Assembly: GCA_019059635.1 (NCBI GenBank)
Contig: JAGVRJ010000005.1
Span: 930,001-994,000, forward strand
DNA from: Proales similis
Taxonomy: Eukaryota > Rotifera > Eurotatoria > Ploima > Proalidae
Direction of reading: 5' to 3'
Length of the DNA stretch: 64,000 bases
This document shows, piece by piece, positions 44,075 through 53,747 of the stretch (the stretch's first letter is position 1; every line of letters begins with the position of its first letter). Under the pieces are notes generated by a model. That model was not told the origin of the DNA. It made no database searches and was given only the letters and a program-made list of their open reading frames with translations. The translations under genes and the position numbers were made by a program.

Positions 44075-47000
44075 TCACTTGGTCTTTAGTGACGTCGTAT
44101 TCTTAAACACATGGCCTCTGTTCGCCAGTTCTTTGACTATTTTGCAAATATTTCTGCAATCGTCTTCAAAAATCGATTTAGAAAACATCTGAAAGCAGGC
44201 AGTTGCGAATCCTACCGATTCCGCTGTGGTGTCGTCCTTCTAAGGTCAAACCTGAGAGAAATTGAATTAGAACAGAGCTCAGCCTTTCAAGCTTTTCAAG
44301 ATTGTAAACCTAGATCGCTAAGCATTGTCGCCATTCCTTTGGGAAATTTGCCGATCACGTTCGCGTAGGCCTTATCGTTGAAGCTGATTGACTGTCCGCC
44401 AGATGAGCAAGTCTCGAATGTGAGAAACCTTTTTGATGTTTATCCATTTGGTAAAGTAGGGTGGCCTTTCGATGCCCAGATGCTGACATTGTGAAGGCAG
44501 CATTTTGCGAAGATCCCAATCACCGCAGGTCAAGAAGGTGAAATTCACAGCCTCATTGTGTTGGTTCAATTTCAGCTGGCCGCTTTCTTTTATCCATTTG
44601 TCGAGGTCCTTTGATGGTCACTTGATTGAACCCGCTAGATTGAATTCAATGTCGAAATGCTACCGCTAGCACTGAGCGAAGGTCTTGCTTGTCATCGATC
44701 ATTTCCTGTTTAATGCCAGTGAGCTTTGATGCATTTTGAATCATTATTCCAAATTGAAGAGTTGAAGAGTCCAAATTACTTGAGTGCAGAATTGACTCAG
44801 TTTGGGATTGACGTCCGGCTTCACATACTGGTGGAATATAGAGTCAATACTGAAGTTCTGAGTGTTGAGTTTGATCACCGGAAATTCGATAATTTCCTAA
44901 GAATTTTTGTGAAATTAAATTTAAAACAAAGAAAGAAAGAGTTCAGGACGACTCAAGTGAGTTGAAAAGCTAAGTCTCACACAGCCAGGACAAGCAGACA
45001 AACAGAACGGTTAAGGTTGGTGACTATATTTTATCGAACGAACGCATGCCGTTGCCGCCTCTACGCCTTTTGTTCAGCAGCAAGACAAATAGAAAAATAA
45101 TCAACAGACAAAACAAAAAATTGAGGAAACTCAATTGAACAAATCCGAACTGAAGCAGCAAGCGACGATCGTTTTTTGCCGCATGCGTGAAAAGGAATTG
45201 AGTAGAATGAGAGCCGTTGCCCGAGCTGTCCAACTCAAACGACGATCTCAGCGGAAAGAGGGACGAATAGAACTGCTTCAGAAGGAGCTTGAGCTGCCGA
45301 GCTTCGTGTGTCAGCTTGTAGTCGATGTTATCGTTCAGACAAACGAACTTTTGCGGCTCTCTAATCAAATTGTTGAGCTTGATCTCGATTTCAAGCGGAT
45401 TGCCGCCGATCATCAGGAACTTTGTGTCCTCGTCGTCCACAGCAAAGTAGCGATATTTAGCTCGCACTTTGTCCAGCCTAGCCGACTCGGCATTCGGCCA
45501 GAAATGCTGAGCCAAGAACGCGTTCAAACCCGAGCATTCAATAAAATCTGATTTGCTCACTCGACTCTCGCTTGCTTTGCTGCTGCTGCTTCGGTTAAGT
45601 CTACAGTCGGACATGTGCGTTTCAAAATCTGAATTAAGTTTGTACATCTCGGCGAGCTGCCGTTCGACGGGTAAGAAACTGTTTGTACTGAACGGGCTTG
45701 AGCTGAGCTTTAGATTGAGTAGCCTTGTCTCGCTGTCGTCAAGAAAACCGTTTCGGTTCAGATCGAGCTCGTCGAATAGAATTGCCGGCTCGAATGGCTG
45801 TGACTCGCTCATCAAATAGTAAAAGTATGTGAACGAATATTGCATGTCATTTCGACTTCTGAATCGATTGGCACTTGTTCGATCAAACTCAGAGTGGAAC
45901 TTGATCTCGAGCTCTTCGACTATCTCTCGATCTATGAAATGGGGCATATGAGCTGGCACCTTGCGCGGCACAAATCCGTAAACAACATTCAACAGACGAT
46001 TCACATTCAAAAGTGAATCAGCAAACGTGTCCAGGAGCTTTCGCTTTTTGAACACGTTCTCTTCGCCGGTTTGGTTCAAATAGACGGGCAGGATGAGGCC
46101 TCTTTCGATTCGGTCGATGAGATTTGTTCGATTGCCGAGAAGCAAATCGACTAGCTCGGACTCGTTCTCGCCCATGGTCACCTTGAGCTCGTCATACGCC
46201 GGTTTTAGGTCCGTATAGAACCTTTGACCAAAGTCGATCAGTTTGTGCCGGAAGCCTTGCTCCGAAATGAACTCATTGCTCAACGACCAGTTCAAGTAGT
46301 TGAAATAGCCGACGTAGAGTTGGCGCAGAAATTCGTTTTCAAATGTCATGTTCATCGGGTAATATTGATCTACATCGACCAATTGTTGACTATCTTTAGA
46401 CGAAACTTTTCGAAGCAGCTTGGGCTCTGACTCAAGGTCGTCTAATTTGACCGTGGTCAAAGGTGGCCGATCAGAGTTCAAATTTGATTGACCCAGTTGA
46501 GCAAGCGTTTGCGGACTGAAATCAAACGCTTGAAGCGAATCAGCTGAATTCAGCTGAATTTTGAAAGTTAAACGCGTCTGCAGTTCGGGCGAATCAGCCT
46601 TCAAGTACAGCTCAATGTTAAACTTATCAGTGACGTTAAAGTTTTTCGTATAACTTTCGGGCATAAGCAGAACAACGAGAATTTCAAACTTGTTAACCAC
46701 AGACACACCTCTAACGTGCTTATTCTCTACGTACTGAGCCTTCTCGACTTGAACCGTGCCGTTTGAAATCGAACGAACAGCAGACAAGTCAATGTAGAAA
46801 GCGCCGATTCCAGGCGGCAGCCGAATAGCTTGCCCTTCGCTGAGAGTTTGATTTAGCGCAGCTACGCCGTAGAAGTTTCTTTTCAAATCGTCGACACCGC
46901 AATCGCCCATATCAAAGGCGCAGCTAATGGTGTTGCAAGACTGATCGCAATACTTATCGGCCAACCAAGATGTAGAGCAGCCAGGTGAGCAGTAGAATTC

Positions 47001-49008
47001 GGGATAGAGCTGAATAGAATCGTTCATGAGGTTCACTCTGGCCTGATCGAGAAGACTCATTCGAACGTTAGAGCCAGAGCAATCGCCGCCGTCAAACTCG
47101 CATTCACTTGTGTTGCATGCTTTGTCGCAATAGCCGTCTCTGATCCAACTGTTCGGACAGTTGGGATTACAGCCGGGCAAGGCCCAGGCCAAGTGAACTT
47201 TAAAGCCTTTGGAAAGAGAGTAAAAGTCGTCCGGCCAAATCTTTTTCAACAACAACACATCGTCGTTGAAATACAAGAATCGCTTGGAAAGGCCTTCGAT
47301 TCGATGCAAATGGGTCTCAATTGCGGGCGAGCTGAAAGTTGGCAAGTGGGTTTTGTTCGCGAATATCTGCTCATGCGTGACCAAGCGAATCTTGGGATGT
47401 GAAAGGTTCAGCCAGTCGGGCACTTGGCCGTTCGTCACCAAGTAAACGTTTCTCACCCACGGCGCGTATTTCTCAAGCGAACGCATCGAGTACTTGAGCT
47501 CTTCGTTGTCAAAAAATCTGTGTTCACCCACATCCTCGACAAGCGGATCGCCCAGGTCCCACAAAACACACGCCGTGAACAAATTGTAGCGTAAGAGGAC
47601 GCCAGTGCTACTGTTGAACTCGAGAAGATTTTTGGATTGACCTTCGTCTAGCTCAAGAGATTGGATTGAAAGATTCGAAGCAATTCGTTCGTTGTCCAGG
47701 CGAAAAACAGTCATGAACGAGCTCGGATCGAGTTTCTTGCTTGACGATTGCGATTTGTCTTTTTGCGCCGGCGTGCTCGTTCCATCGTAGTGTGCCTCAT
47801 CTGAGCTGATTAGGTTCAGCTTGAGCCATAAGTTGTCTCTGAGGTAGGCTGGCAACTCCATTTCTTGATTCGTATTTTGTTCAGCAGGACTGTACAAAGC
47901 GCTCGCTGCATAGATCGATTCTGTCTTGGCCGAGTAACTGCTCTGCTTGGCAATAAACGTCTGCGGTACGCTCTTTATGCAGTTTGAACTCAGGCCGCAA
48001 TCGATGGCGTAGTGGGCCATGTAAACATTGTGCTCGGGCATTTCGCCAAGAATGCCGCGCAGTTTTTCCAAGTCCTGTTCGCTCTTGCTGAACAACTCGT
48101 TTTTAAAAGTGATCAAGGTCACCGGCATTCCAATCAAACTCAAATGCTGCTCGATGAGAACTTGTTCGGCGAATTCTTTGCCGAGCAAAATCTTGAACTT
48201 TTTAAGGACGCGTTGAGACTGGGCAGGACTAAGCTGTGGCTCGACCAAGAGTAAGTTCTTCATTGGCATGCACAATTTGTGGAAGCATTTTGTCTGGCTT
48301 TTGTCAGCAGCTTCAGAGTCAGTGGCTGTTGGCAGGATGTCGTTGAAACGAAGCTTCCGAGTCGAGTTCATCTCTTTTAGTTTAAATGAACGCAGGATGC
48401 GCTGATGGTCGGAATCAGAACCGTTCACCCAAGTGTAAACAACATCGATGTCGGTCTGTAGACGAAAATCTTCGTTTTTCGCATTCAACTCACTAAAACT
48501 CTCCAAATAGTTGGGCTTGGCAGCCGCGTCCGCTTGGGAGTAGTCAATGCTGAGAATTAAGCTGGCATTTCTCAAGCGAGTCAAATCAGACCATTGCCTG
48601 AGCTTGAGAATTCGGTACTCAAGAATTGTGTCGGAGAGTTGAACCGTGCTGATCAGCAACGTCAACAAACCAACTATGAGCACTATAAGGCCGAATTTGG
48701 AGGACAACAGGTCATAGAAGCGGCGCTGAATTAGTTTTAATAAATTTCGGAAGGCACGCACCATAGCTTCTCTAAATCACAAGTTGGATTAACAACATGC
48801 AGCAACACAAATATAGAACACGACGCGGCTGAGACAAATTCAAAATAGTTTTGAGCACGATTGCTCCAGATACGATCACATGTAGATAATGCACTTTTCT
48901 TACCTGAGGCGTTGGTGGCTTTTCTGAGTCGCAAGTCGCTTCAAAATCGAGCACCAAAATGTAGTCGAACGGCTGCTGCGGTCTCGTTTGGCTCGTCTGC
49001 TCATTCAT
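44075..49008 (-). CDS. ERI1: ERI1-type 3'-5' exoribonuclease
   Basis: Seven exons on the minus strand: 49008-48904, 44896-44780, 44723-44664, 44608-44429, 44391-44310, 44251-44216, 44163-44075; 222 residues. It is a DEDDh-family exonuclease; ERI1 trims 5.8S rRNA and histone mRNA 3' ends and degrades siRNA. Catalytic signatures: exo I in DYILVLDFEATCDS, then EIIEFPVIKLNT, exo II in FLTCGDWDLRKML, WINIKK, and exo III with HHSGIDDCRNI. The N-terminal SAP domain of ERI1 is absent, so ERI2/ERI3-like members are possible. Exon 1 ends in phase 0 at CCTCAG|GTAAGA, and exon 2 starts TTCTTAG|GAAATT, giving the family's junction FEATC...EIIEFPV. The intron between them is 4007 bases and holds the whole GNPTAB gene; all other introns here are 34-60 bases. 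Confidence 0.88.
45024..48764 (-). CDS. GNPTAB: N-acetylglucosamine-1-phosphotransferase alpha/beta precursor
   Basis: One intronless frame of 1246 residues (human 1256). The enzyme puts GlcNAc-1-phosphate on mannose of lysosomal hydrolases in the Golgi, the first step in the mannose-6-phosphate tag. Both ends have a membrane helix (about 24-44 and about 1208-1230), as expected. Stealth conserved regions: VVYTWVNGSD (CR1), ELKYSMRSLEKYAPWVRNVY (CR2), GLSKRFLYFNDDVLLLK (CR3) and MPHFIDREIVEEL (CR4). Between CR3 and CR4 are two Notch/LNR modules (NSWIRDGYCDKACN ... DGGDC and TSWLADKYCDQSCN ... DMGDC). An EF-hand (DLNRNGFLDDSE) lies further down, also known in GNPTAB. It sits inside ERI1 intron 1 on the same strand; the ATG is 140 bases downstream of the ERI1 donor. 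A 3' splice-site-like GATTTAG ends about 7 bases before the ATG. Confidence 0.93.
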   Translation of the reverse strand: MVRAFRNLLKLIQRRFYDLLSSKFGLIVLIVGLLTLLISTVQLSDTILEYRILKLRQWSDLTRLRNASLILSIDYSQADAAAKPNYLESFSELNAKNEDFRLQTDIDVVYTWVNGSDSDHQRILRSFKLKEMNSTRKLRFNDILPTATDSEAADKSQTKCFHKLCMPMKNLLLVEPQLSPAQSQRVLKKFKILLGKEFAEQVLIEQHLSLIGMPVTLITFKNELFSKSEQDLEKLRGILGEMPEHNVYMAHYAIDCGLSSNCIKSVPQTFIAKQSSYSAKTESIYAASALYSPAEQNTNQEMELPAYLRDNLWLKLNLISSDEAHYDGTSTPAQKDKSQSSSKKLDPSSFMTVFRLDNERIASNLSIQSLELDEGQSKNLLEFNSSTGVLLRYNLFTACVLWDLGDPLVEDVGEHRFFDNEELKYSMRSLEKYAPWVRNVYLVTNGQVPDWLNLSHPKIRLVTHEQIFANKTHLPTFSSPAIETHLHRIEGLSKRFLYFNDDVLLLKKIWPDDFYSLSKGFKVHLAWALPGCNPNCPNSWIRDGYCDKACNTSECEFDGGDCSGSNVRMSLLDQARVNLMNDSIQLYPEFYCSPGCSTSWLADKYCDQSCNTISCAFDMGDCGVDDLKRNFYGVAALNQTLSEGQAIRLPPGIGAFYIDLSAVRSISNGTVQVEKAQYVENKHVRGVSVVNKFEILVVLLMPESYTKNFNVTDKFNIELYLKADSPELQTRLTFKIQLNSADSLQAFDFSPQTLAQLGQSNLNSDRPPLTTVKLDDLESEPKLLRKVSSKDSQQLVDVDQYYPMNMTFENEFLRQLYVGYFNYLNWSLSNEFISEQGFRHKLIDFGQRFYTDLKPAYDELKVTMGENESELVDLLLGNRTNLIDRIERGLILPVYLNQTGEENVFKKRKLLDTFADSLLNVNRLLNVVYGFVPRKVPAHMPHFIDREIVEELEIKFHSEFDRTSANRFRSRNDMQYSFTYFYYLMSESQPFEPAILFDELDLNRNGFLDDSETRLLNLKLSSSPFSTNSFLPVERQLAEMYKLNSDFETHMSDCRLNRSSSSKASESRVSKSDFIECSGLNAFLAQHFWPNAESARLDKVRAKYRYFAVDDEDTKFLMIGGNPLEIEIKLNNLIREPQKFVCLNDNIDYKLTHEARQLKLLLKQFYSSLFPLRSSFELDSSGNGSHSTQFLFTHAAKNDRRLLLQFGFVQLSFLNFLFCLLIIFLFVLLLNKRRRGGNGMRSFDKI

Positions 49009-49574
49009 ATTCGGGAGTTAAAATTTCAAGAGTAAAACCATGTCAGACCACAAGGTGCAGCTTCACCTGGCTAAATAGGCGCCTCAGTAAGCTGCTTTTC
49101 ATTCTGATTGTGTAATTACAGCAGCGCATCAAGTCACCCGAACGAAATAAACTTGAACAAAAACACAGCTAATTTTCTTATTTTTTCTCTAGTGAGCAAT
49201 AAATTATGTTCTGCGCTGGATGGAGAGTTGATCGTCTGGACTTTTTAATTCGTGATAACTCTATTGTGGTTCCTTTTTTTGATAGTGATCGACACGGCAC
49301 ATTCATCTTTTGACCTGGCCATTCGGGTCAATGCCAGAGACTTGGCAAACCAATAAGCTGCCAAGTTTGAAAATCTAGCCGACGTCCTCAAAAGCATCAA
49401 ATCTGGTAGCATTGAGGCCAACAACTGGATACACAAAAAAACGAAAAATCGAACCGGTGACAAGTTTCTCCTATTAATCGTAAACGAACTTCGATTTTCT
49501 TTTTACGTGTCCGCAGCTGAACCACGAGCATTCAACAGCGCGGAGGTTGTTTTTCATTGATGGGGAAGCTCAAA
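49009..49574. other. Spacer upstream of ERI1, before the transposon cluster
   Basis: About 560 bases. Presumed ERI1 promoter near 49020-49200. The minus frame at 49245-49463 has no recognisable features. Confidence 0.4.
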
Positions 49575-49626
49575 TTTATATTTGTTACGTGCGCTAAGTT
49601 AAACCGTGCGTTAGCGTTAACTCACG
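49575..49626 (+). repeat. Left terminal inverted repeat
   Basis: Pairs with 50967-51019 in inverted orientation. The outer part TATATTTGTTACGTGCG is perfectly conserved. Confidence 0.75.
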
Positions 49627-49690
49627 AATTTGTCGTGTATGAGAACTAACGTACAGGATTTCGTGCATTAAGTAAAACGGAGACCCCTGT

Positions 49691-50274
49691 AGAGCCAAAA
49701 CGACCGAGGATACGCCTCCTATCTGACGAAGCCTGTTCTGAAAATGTCGACGCTCACACAATCATGCCTCAGCAAGAACCGCCACCGCCAATTAAGAGCT
49801 CAATCCTAATAACACGGCTAGATTGTCGTCTGAGCATGGAGCGACAGGCTGCGCGAATGTTACGGAGGGCTGAACAAGTTCTGTCGATGGCTGCGATTGA
49901 TGACAACGTTTTGGTGTCAATACCAAAGGTGGACCGAGGACCTTCTACACCTGCCAACCTGCTGGCCGTGGTTTTAGATATCTGCGAGGATATGTACCAG
50001 CTAGGATGCAACCATGGCGTTCTGAAAGGCTACTATCCACGCATGGACTTCGATATCTCGAAACATAAAATTCATTCGCGAGAATGGGTGAACTTTACAA
50101 ATATCGATCTGCCTTCGTGAAGCAGCTGGAAAAGCGTCGTGTCTTGGTGGTCAAGGTGTGATCAAGTGCAATTGTACAAAAGACTGGACTAAGAATTGTA
50201 CTTGTAAGAAGGCTGGCATTCTATGCAGCTCTCGGTGTCATAAGGGAGCGAACGCTTTTTGTAAAAACTTATAA
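49691..50274 (+). pseudogene. KRBA2/Ginger-type integrase-protein C-terminal fragment
   Basis: Residues like ERQAARMLRRAE, DDNVLVSIPKVDRG and LGCNHGVLKGYYPR match the C-terminal half of KRBA2/SCAND3-like proteins and Ginger transposases (pattern: QAxxM..., VxIPxxDRG, IGTxxGILKGxxxR). Then, in another frame, LREAAGKAS, GGQGVIKCNC and the cysteine cluster CTCKKAGILCSSRCH follow, the characteristic end of the same proteins. One shift of frame near 50105-50115 separates the two parts. The integrase core that should precede it is missing. Not an active gene. Confidence 0.7.
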
Positions 50275-50380
50275 TTATGAATTGAAACTAATATAAAAGC
50301 AGTCGTTAAACTGTGATTCTTCCTGATCAATTCAGTTTAAATCGCCCTTTTCTAAGTCAATTCAAATCAATTTAATACAA

Positions 50381-50854
50381 TGCATACCGTGTCAGAGAGC
50401 AAAGGCTCCGCCCCACATACCTCGTCCTCCAGTACAGAAAATAACCAGCTCGACATCTTTAGAACTGGTCACTATCGATATGACTGGCCCCTTCCATCCC
50501 ACGGCCCGAGGAAAAGAGTACATTATGGTCGTGTGTGATCATTTCACTAAATGGTCCATGGGGTTTGCGTTGCCGAATGGAACAGCGACGACAGTAGCCC
50601 GTGCGCTAGTGACTTACTTCGCCTCTTTTGGAATTCCGAATAGTCTGCTATCTGATCAAGGGCGAAATTTCGATTCAAATCTCATACGAGAGTTGTGCGA
50701 GTTGCTCGACGTGCACAAACTCCGCACAGCTCCCTTTCATCCTCAATGCGATGGACTCAGCGAACGCTTCATTCGCACCCTAAAACAAATGCTGCGGTGT
50801 TTCGTAGCCGAGGCGCGAGATAATTGGGACGAGTTATTGCCCTTACTGTGCTAA
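50381..50854 (+). pseudogene. Ty3/gypsy-type integrase core fragment
   Basis: Starts near a CIPC zinc-finger half (CIPCQRAK), continues LVTIDMTGPF, VVCDHFTKW, SDQGRNFDSNLIRELCELL, KLRTAPFHPQCDGLSERFIRTLK and ends WDELLPLLC then a stop. The D-D-35-E motif is complete (Asp in TIDMTG, Asp in LSDQGRNF, Glu in GLSERF). It lacks protease, reverse transcriptase and the GPY/F tail. An in-frame stop follows just where functional gypsy integrases continue. So it is a truncated retroelement piece inside the inverted-repeat element. Confidence 0.8.
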
Positions 50855-50966
50855 TTCATTTTGTAAAAATTTGTAATTTGTAATTTCAACATTTCACACT
50901 TTTATACGCTCAATATTCATAATAAAAACTTAGTGCCCGCTCGGGCCGTGCGTTAGGTCTAATGCA

Positions 50967-51019
50967 CGTGCGTTAGAGTTAACGCACGGTTTTACTTAAC
51001 GCACGTAACAAATATAAAA
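50967..51019 (-). repeat. Right terminal inverted repeat
   Basis: Inverted copy of 49575-49626. A further partial copy of its CGTGCGTTA motif lies just inside at about 50947-50966. Confidence 0.75.
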
Positions 51020-51280
51020 CCTACACAATCTTGTAGCGTTTTTCTTAAGCTCTTGATCTGTATGTGACACTTGAGTATGAGTTGGATGAATCAGGTCGAT
51101 TTTTGACGAATTAGAAGTTTTAGGACAAAAAGTTTTTTATCCTAACAACTTTGCTGAGCAAAAATTTGACCACTTCTGTTTGGAGCCGTTTTTAATACCC
51201 AAGCAGCCCCCGTTCAGACTAAACCCAGATACCGATCGAAAGCCAAGGAAAAACTCTATTAAAGGGTAGCCACCATTTTA

Positions 51281-51640
51281 TCACTGATTTTCAAACCAAA
51301 ATGCAGAAACAAAAAAAGGACCACCTTCCAAAAATTTTTGCACGCCAGTGTACGTATTGTTGCTGAACACTCGCTCGACTGTCCATGGTCCCACGAAGTT
51401 TGGCTCGAGACCTTTTCTGGTTGTGTTCTTCAAGTAGACTTGTTCACCGATTTTGAAAATGATTGGCCTCGCCCTTCTATCGTGGTTGAGCTTCATCCGT
51501 TCGACTCTCGCAGCTCCCGTCTTTTCCACGGTTTCGTACGCGCTTTGGAGTATCGTCCGTAGCCGTTGCACGTGGCTTCCCGGTTGCTCTGGGCTCGGGA
51601 GAGATGCCACTGGAAATACTAAGTCTAGTGGGATTAGGGG
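51281..51640 (-). pseudogene. Ty3/gypsy integrase C-terminal (GPY/F) fragment
   Basis: Read on the minus strand from about 51640: LDLVFPVASLPSPEQPG, then HVQRLRTILQSAYE, MKLNHDRRARPI, FKIGEQVYLKN and the GPY/F motif FVGPWTVERV. These are the C-terminal integrase domain marks of gypsy elements. It faces opposite to the core fragment at 50381-50854 and begins about where that one broke off in protein terms, suggesting one ancestral element was split and inverted. No other retroelement domains are nearby. Confidence 0.75.
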
Positions 51641-52729
51641 TGTCGGTTACTTTCAATTAAGTAATGTAGTGTCATTACATTACTTTACATAACATTACTT
51701 TTCATTACATCTGAGCTGCATTAAGAAATGTGCATTACCACATTACTATTTTCAAAAGTAATTTCTCATTTCTTTTACATTTCTTCATTACAAGTAATTA
51801 TAAAGTTGACCTATTAAACTTTTCTTTTACCAATATAAAAATGTCACATTTATGTGGGTTTGACTTCAATGCAGGGAATCAAGGGAAATTTTGTTGCATT
51901 ACGTACAACTTGGATAAAAAACACGATCACGATCACGATTCTGCTACCTATAATTTAAGGAGTGTATGATGAAAATAGAACGCCTTTCAAGCTTTTTATC
52001 GATTGATATCAAAACAGTCAATATCTTAGAATATAGTCATGATTCAGTTCTAAAGTTTTATTTTTGAAAAATCGAGAGCGGCCTTTAGGCAAATAGAGTT
52101 GCGTAGATTATCTATAGATAAACCAGCTCTCTTCTTTCTATTAATAAATCCAGCTAAACTAAATGTGGCTAAGTTCATATTATTTTGCACTAGACTTAAC
52201 AATACCCAAGGATTCCCCAGCTTTATTAAGAATTACGAAAAATTGAATTCATTTGTCCACATAAAATTCGATAGAATTGGGCGATGTTCCTTTTATTATT
52301 TCTTTTCTATTTCGCATTCAACAACAGTTTTATTAAAAGAAAATTATAAAATTACCAGAAAAAGAAGAGTCTTCGGATGGAGAAGCCGGCGTGGCTGATT
52401 TGCAGGATAGCCTGGGGTGTAGAGTGGAGTCTTTCAAATTTGATTCATCCGCGTATGCATGAATGGAAGGCATGAGAAGCAAATTATGGCGTTTGCCGAT
52501 CGCTATGACGCTGTGAATGTGTTGTATAATAAAAATCAGAATAAAATCGCACAGAGAGCGTAGATGCTCTTGAGCCGAGAATACGCCAGAAACAGATGTT
52601 ATCCAGAAGCAGTTCTCTGAAACATAAAAAAATCACTTCTTTCCTTTTATAATCTCATCATGAAGCGCATCGCTACTTAACTACGAATCGGCTCTTAGAT
52701 TCTGCTAAAGCAAGCAATCAAACACCAAT
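51641..52729. other. AT-rich repeat DNA upstream of PRDX6
   Basis: About 1.1 kb. At 51655-51800 short ATTACATTAC-type motifs recur in both orientations, suggesting a miniature element. Low-complexity frames at 51730-51969 and 52099-52398 have no recognisable domain. A GATCACGATCACGATC tract codes a HDHDHD run at about 51928-51945. The last 200 bases are the likely PRDX6 promoter. Confidence 0.4.
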
Positions 52730-53580
52730 ATGGTTCTGCTGGGTGAAATTTTTCCAAACTTTACGGCCGAGACAAACCAAGGCAAAATTGACTTGCACGA
52801 GTTTATCAATCACTCGTAAGTAAATGGCATTGTGAAAAAAATCGTGAAGGAGATGATGAAAATTGAGTCTTTACGCTTCCAGCTGGTGCATCCTATTTTC
52901 TCATCCTCATGACTTCACGCCGGTCTGCACCACAGAACTGGCCAGAGCAGCTCAGCTTCATCCGGAATTCGAGAAAAGGGGCGTCAAGCTAATCGCTCTG
53001 TCATGCAATGACGCCGAGATGCACAATGCCTGGATTAAAGACATCGAGGCATACGGAAACCTTGACACCAGCAAGCCATTTCCGTATCCGATCATAGAGG
53101 ACAAGACCCGGCGCCTGGCGCACATGCTCGGAATGCTCGACCCGGCCGAAATCGACTCGGCTGGCATGGCCTTGACTGCACGCGCGGTAATTCAAAAACT
53201 CATTTTCAAGAGGAGCTTGCCTAAAATGTTGACTTTGCTGAAGTGCTTTATCATTGGACCGGACAAAAAACTCAAATTGAGCATCTTGTACCCGGCCACA
53301 ACCGGAAGAAACTTTGAGTAAGTGGGCTGCCATCTCGTTCTCGACTCGTTCAGCTCACAATTGAATTGAATTAAGCGAAATATTGCGTGTGATCGATTCG
53401 CTACAGCTGACAAGCAAGCATCAAGTGGCAACTCCTGTCGATTGGAAGCAGGGACAAGAGTGCATGATTCAGCCGTCAGTCAAAGAGGAAGATTGCTCAA
53501 ACTTGTTCAAGAGCTACAAAGTGGTCGATGTGCCCAGCCAGAAGCGTTACATCCGCCTCACACCCCAACCATCCGACTAA
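52730..53580 (+). CDS. PRDX6: 1-Cys peroxiredoxin (PRDX6 type)
   Basis: Four exons: 52730-52815, 52883-53186, 53244-53317, 53376-53580; 222 residues, exactly family length. It reduces H2O2, short-chain and phospholipid hydroperoxides with one catalytic cysteine, in PFTPVCTTE-type context (HDFTPVCTTELARAA). The conserved arginine is in ALTARA, and [33 protein letters not shown] plus VATPVDWKQG are nearly identical to PRDX6. In mammals a GxSxG-type phospholipase site lies near residue 32; here the corresponding region reads INHSSWCILFSHP, so that activity is uncertain. Introns are 57-67 bases, GT-AG. Confidence 0.94.
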
Positions 53581-53747
53581 AGAGCTTCTGTGGAATTTTC
53601 AGCCAGACCATATTGCATTTATACAGACAAAAAGACGCTGAGATAACGAATAAAAGTGTTTTGTGTTTTGTTTAGCTCATAAAGCAGAATGGATGTGTTT
53701 ATTTTAAACTTAAAAAGCTGAATGAAAGAACACAAACGTCGGCGACT

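Larger units (their letters stand above)
49575..51019. mobile_element. Terminal-inverted-repeat element with transposase/integrase relics
   Basis: A 52-53-base inverted repeat flanks the segment: 49575-49626 on the left and 50967-51019 on the right, matching when one is reversed and complemented with only a few differences (core TATATTTGTTACGTGCG). The inner part of each repeat is itself partly palindromic (CGTGCGTTA/TAACGCACG). Inside lie a KRBA2/Ginger-like protein tail and a Ty3/gypsy-type integrase core fragment, both broken. No target-site duplication could be recognised. The composite looks like a non-autonomous or decayed DNA transposon that captured or was invaded by other element pieces. 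Confidence 0.7.

Noticed and set aside
45135-48254. Several plus-strand frames across GNPTAB
   Set aside because: Antisense shadows of an intact gene with Stealth and LNR signatures.
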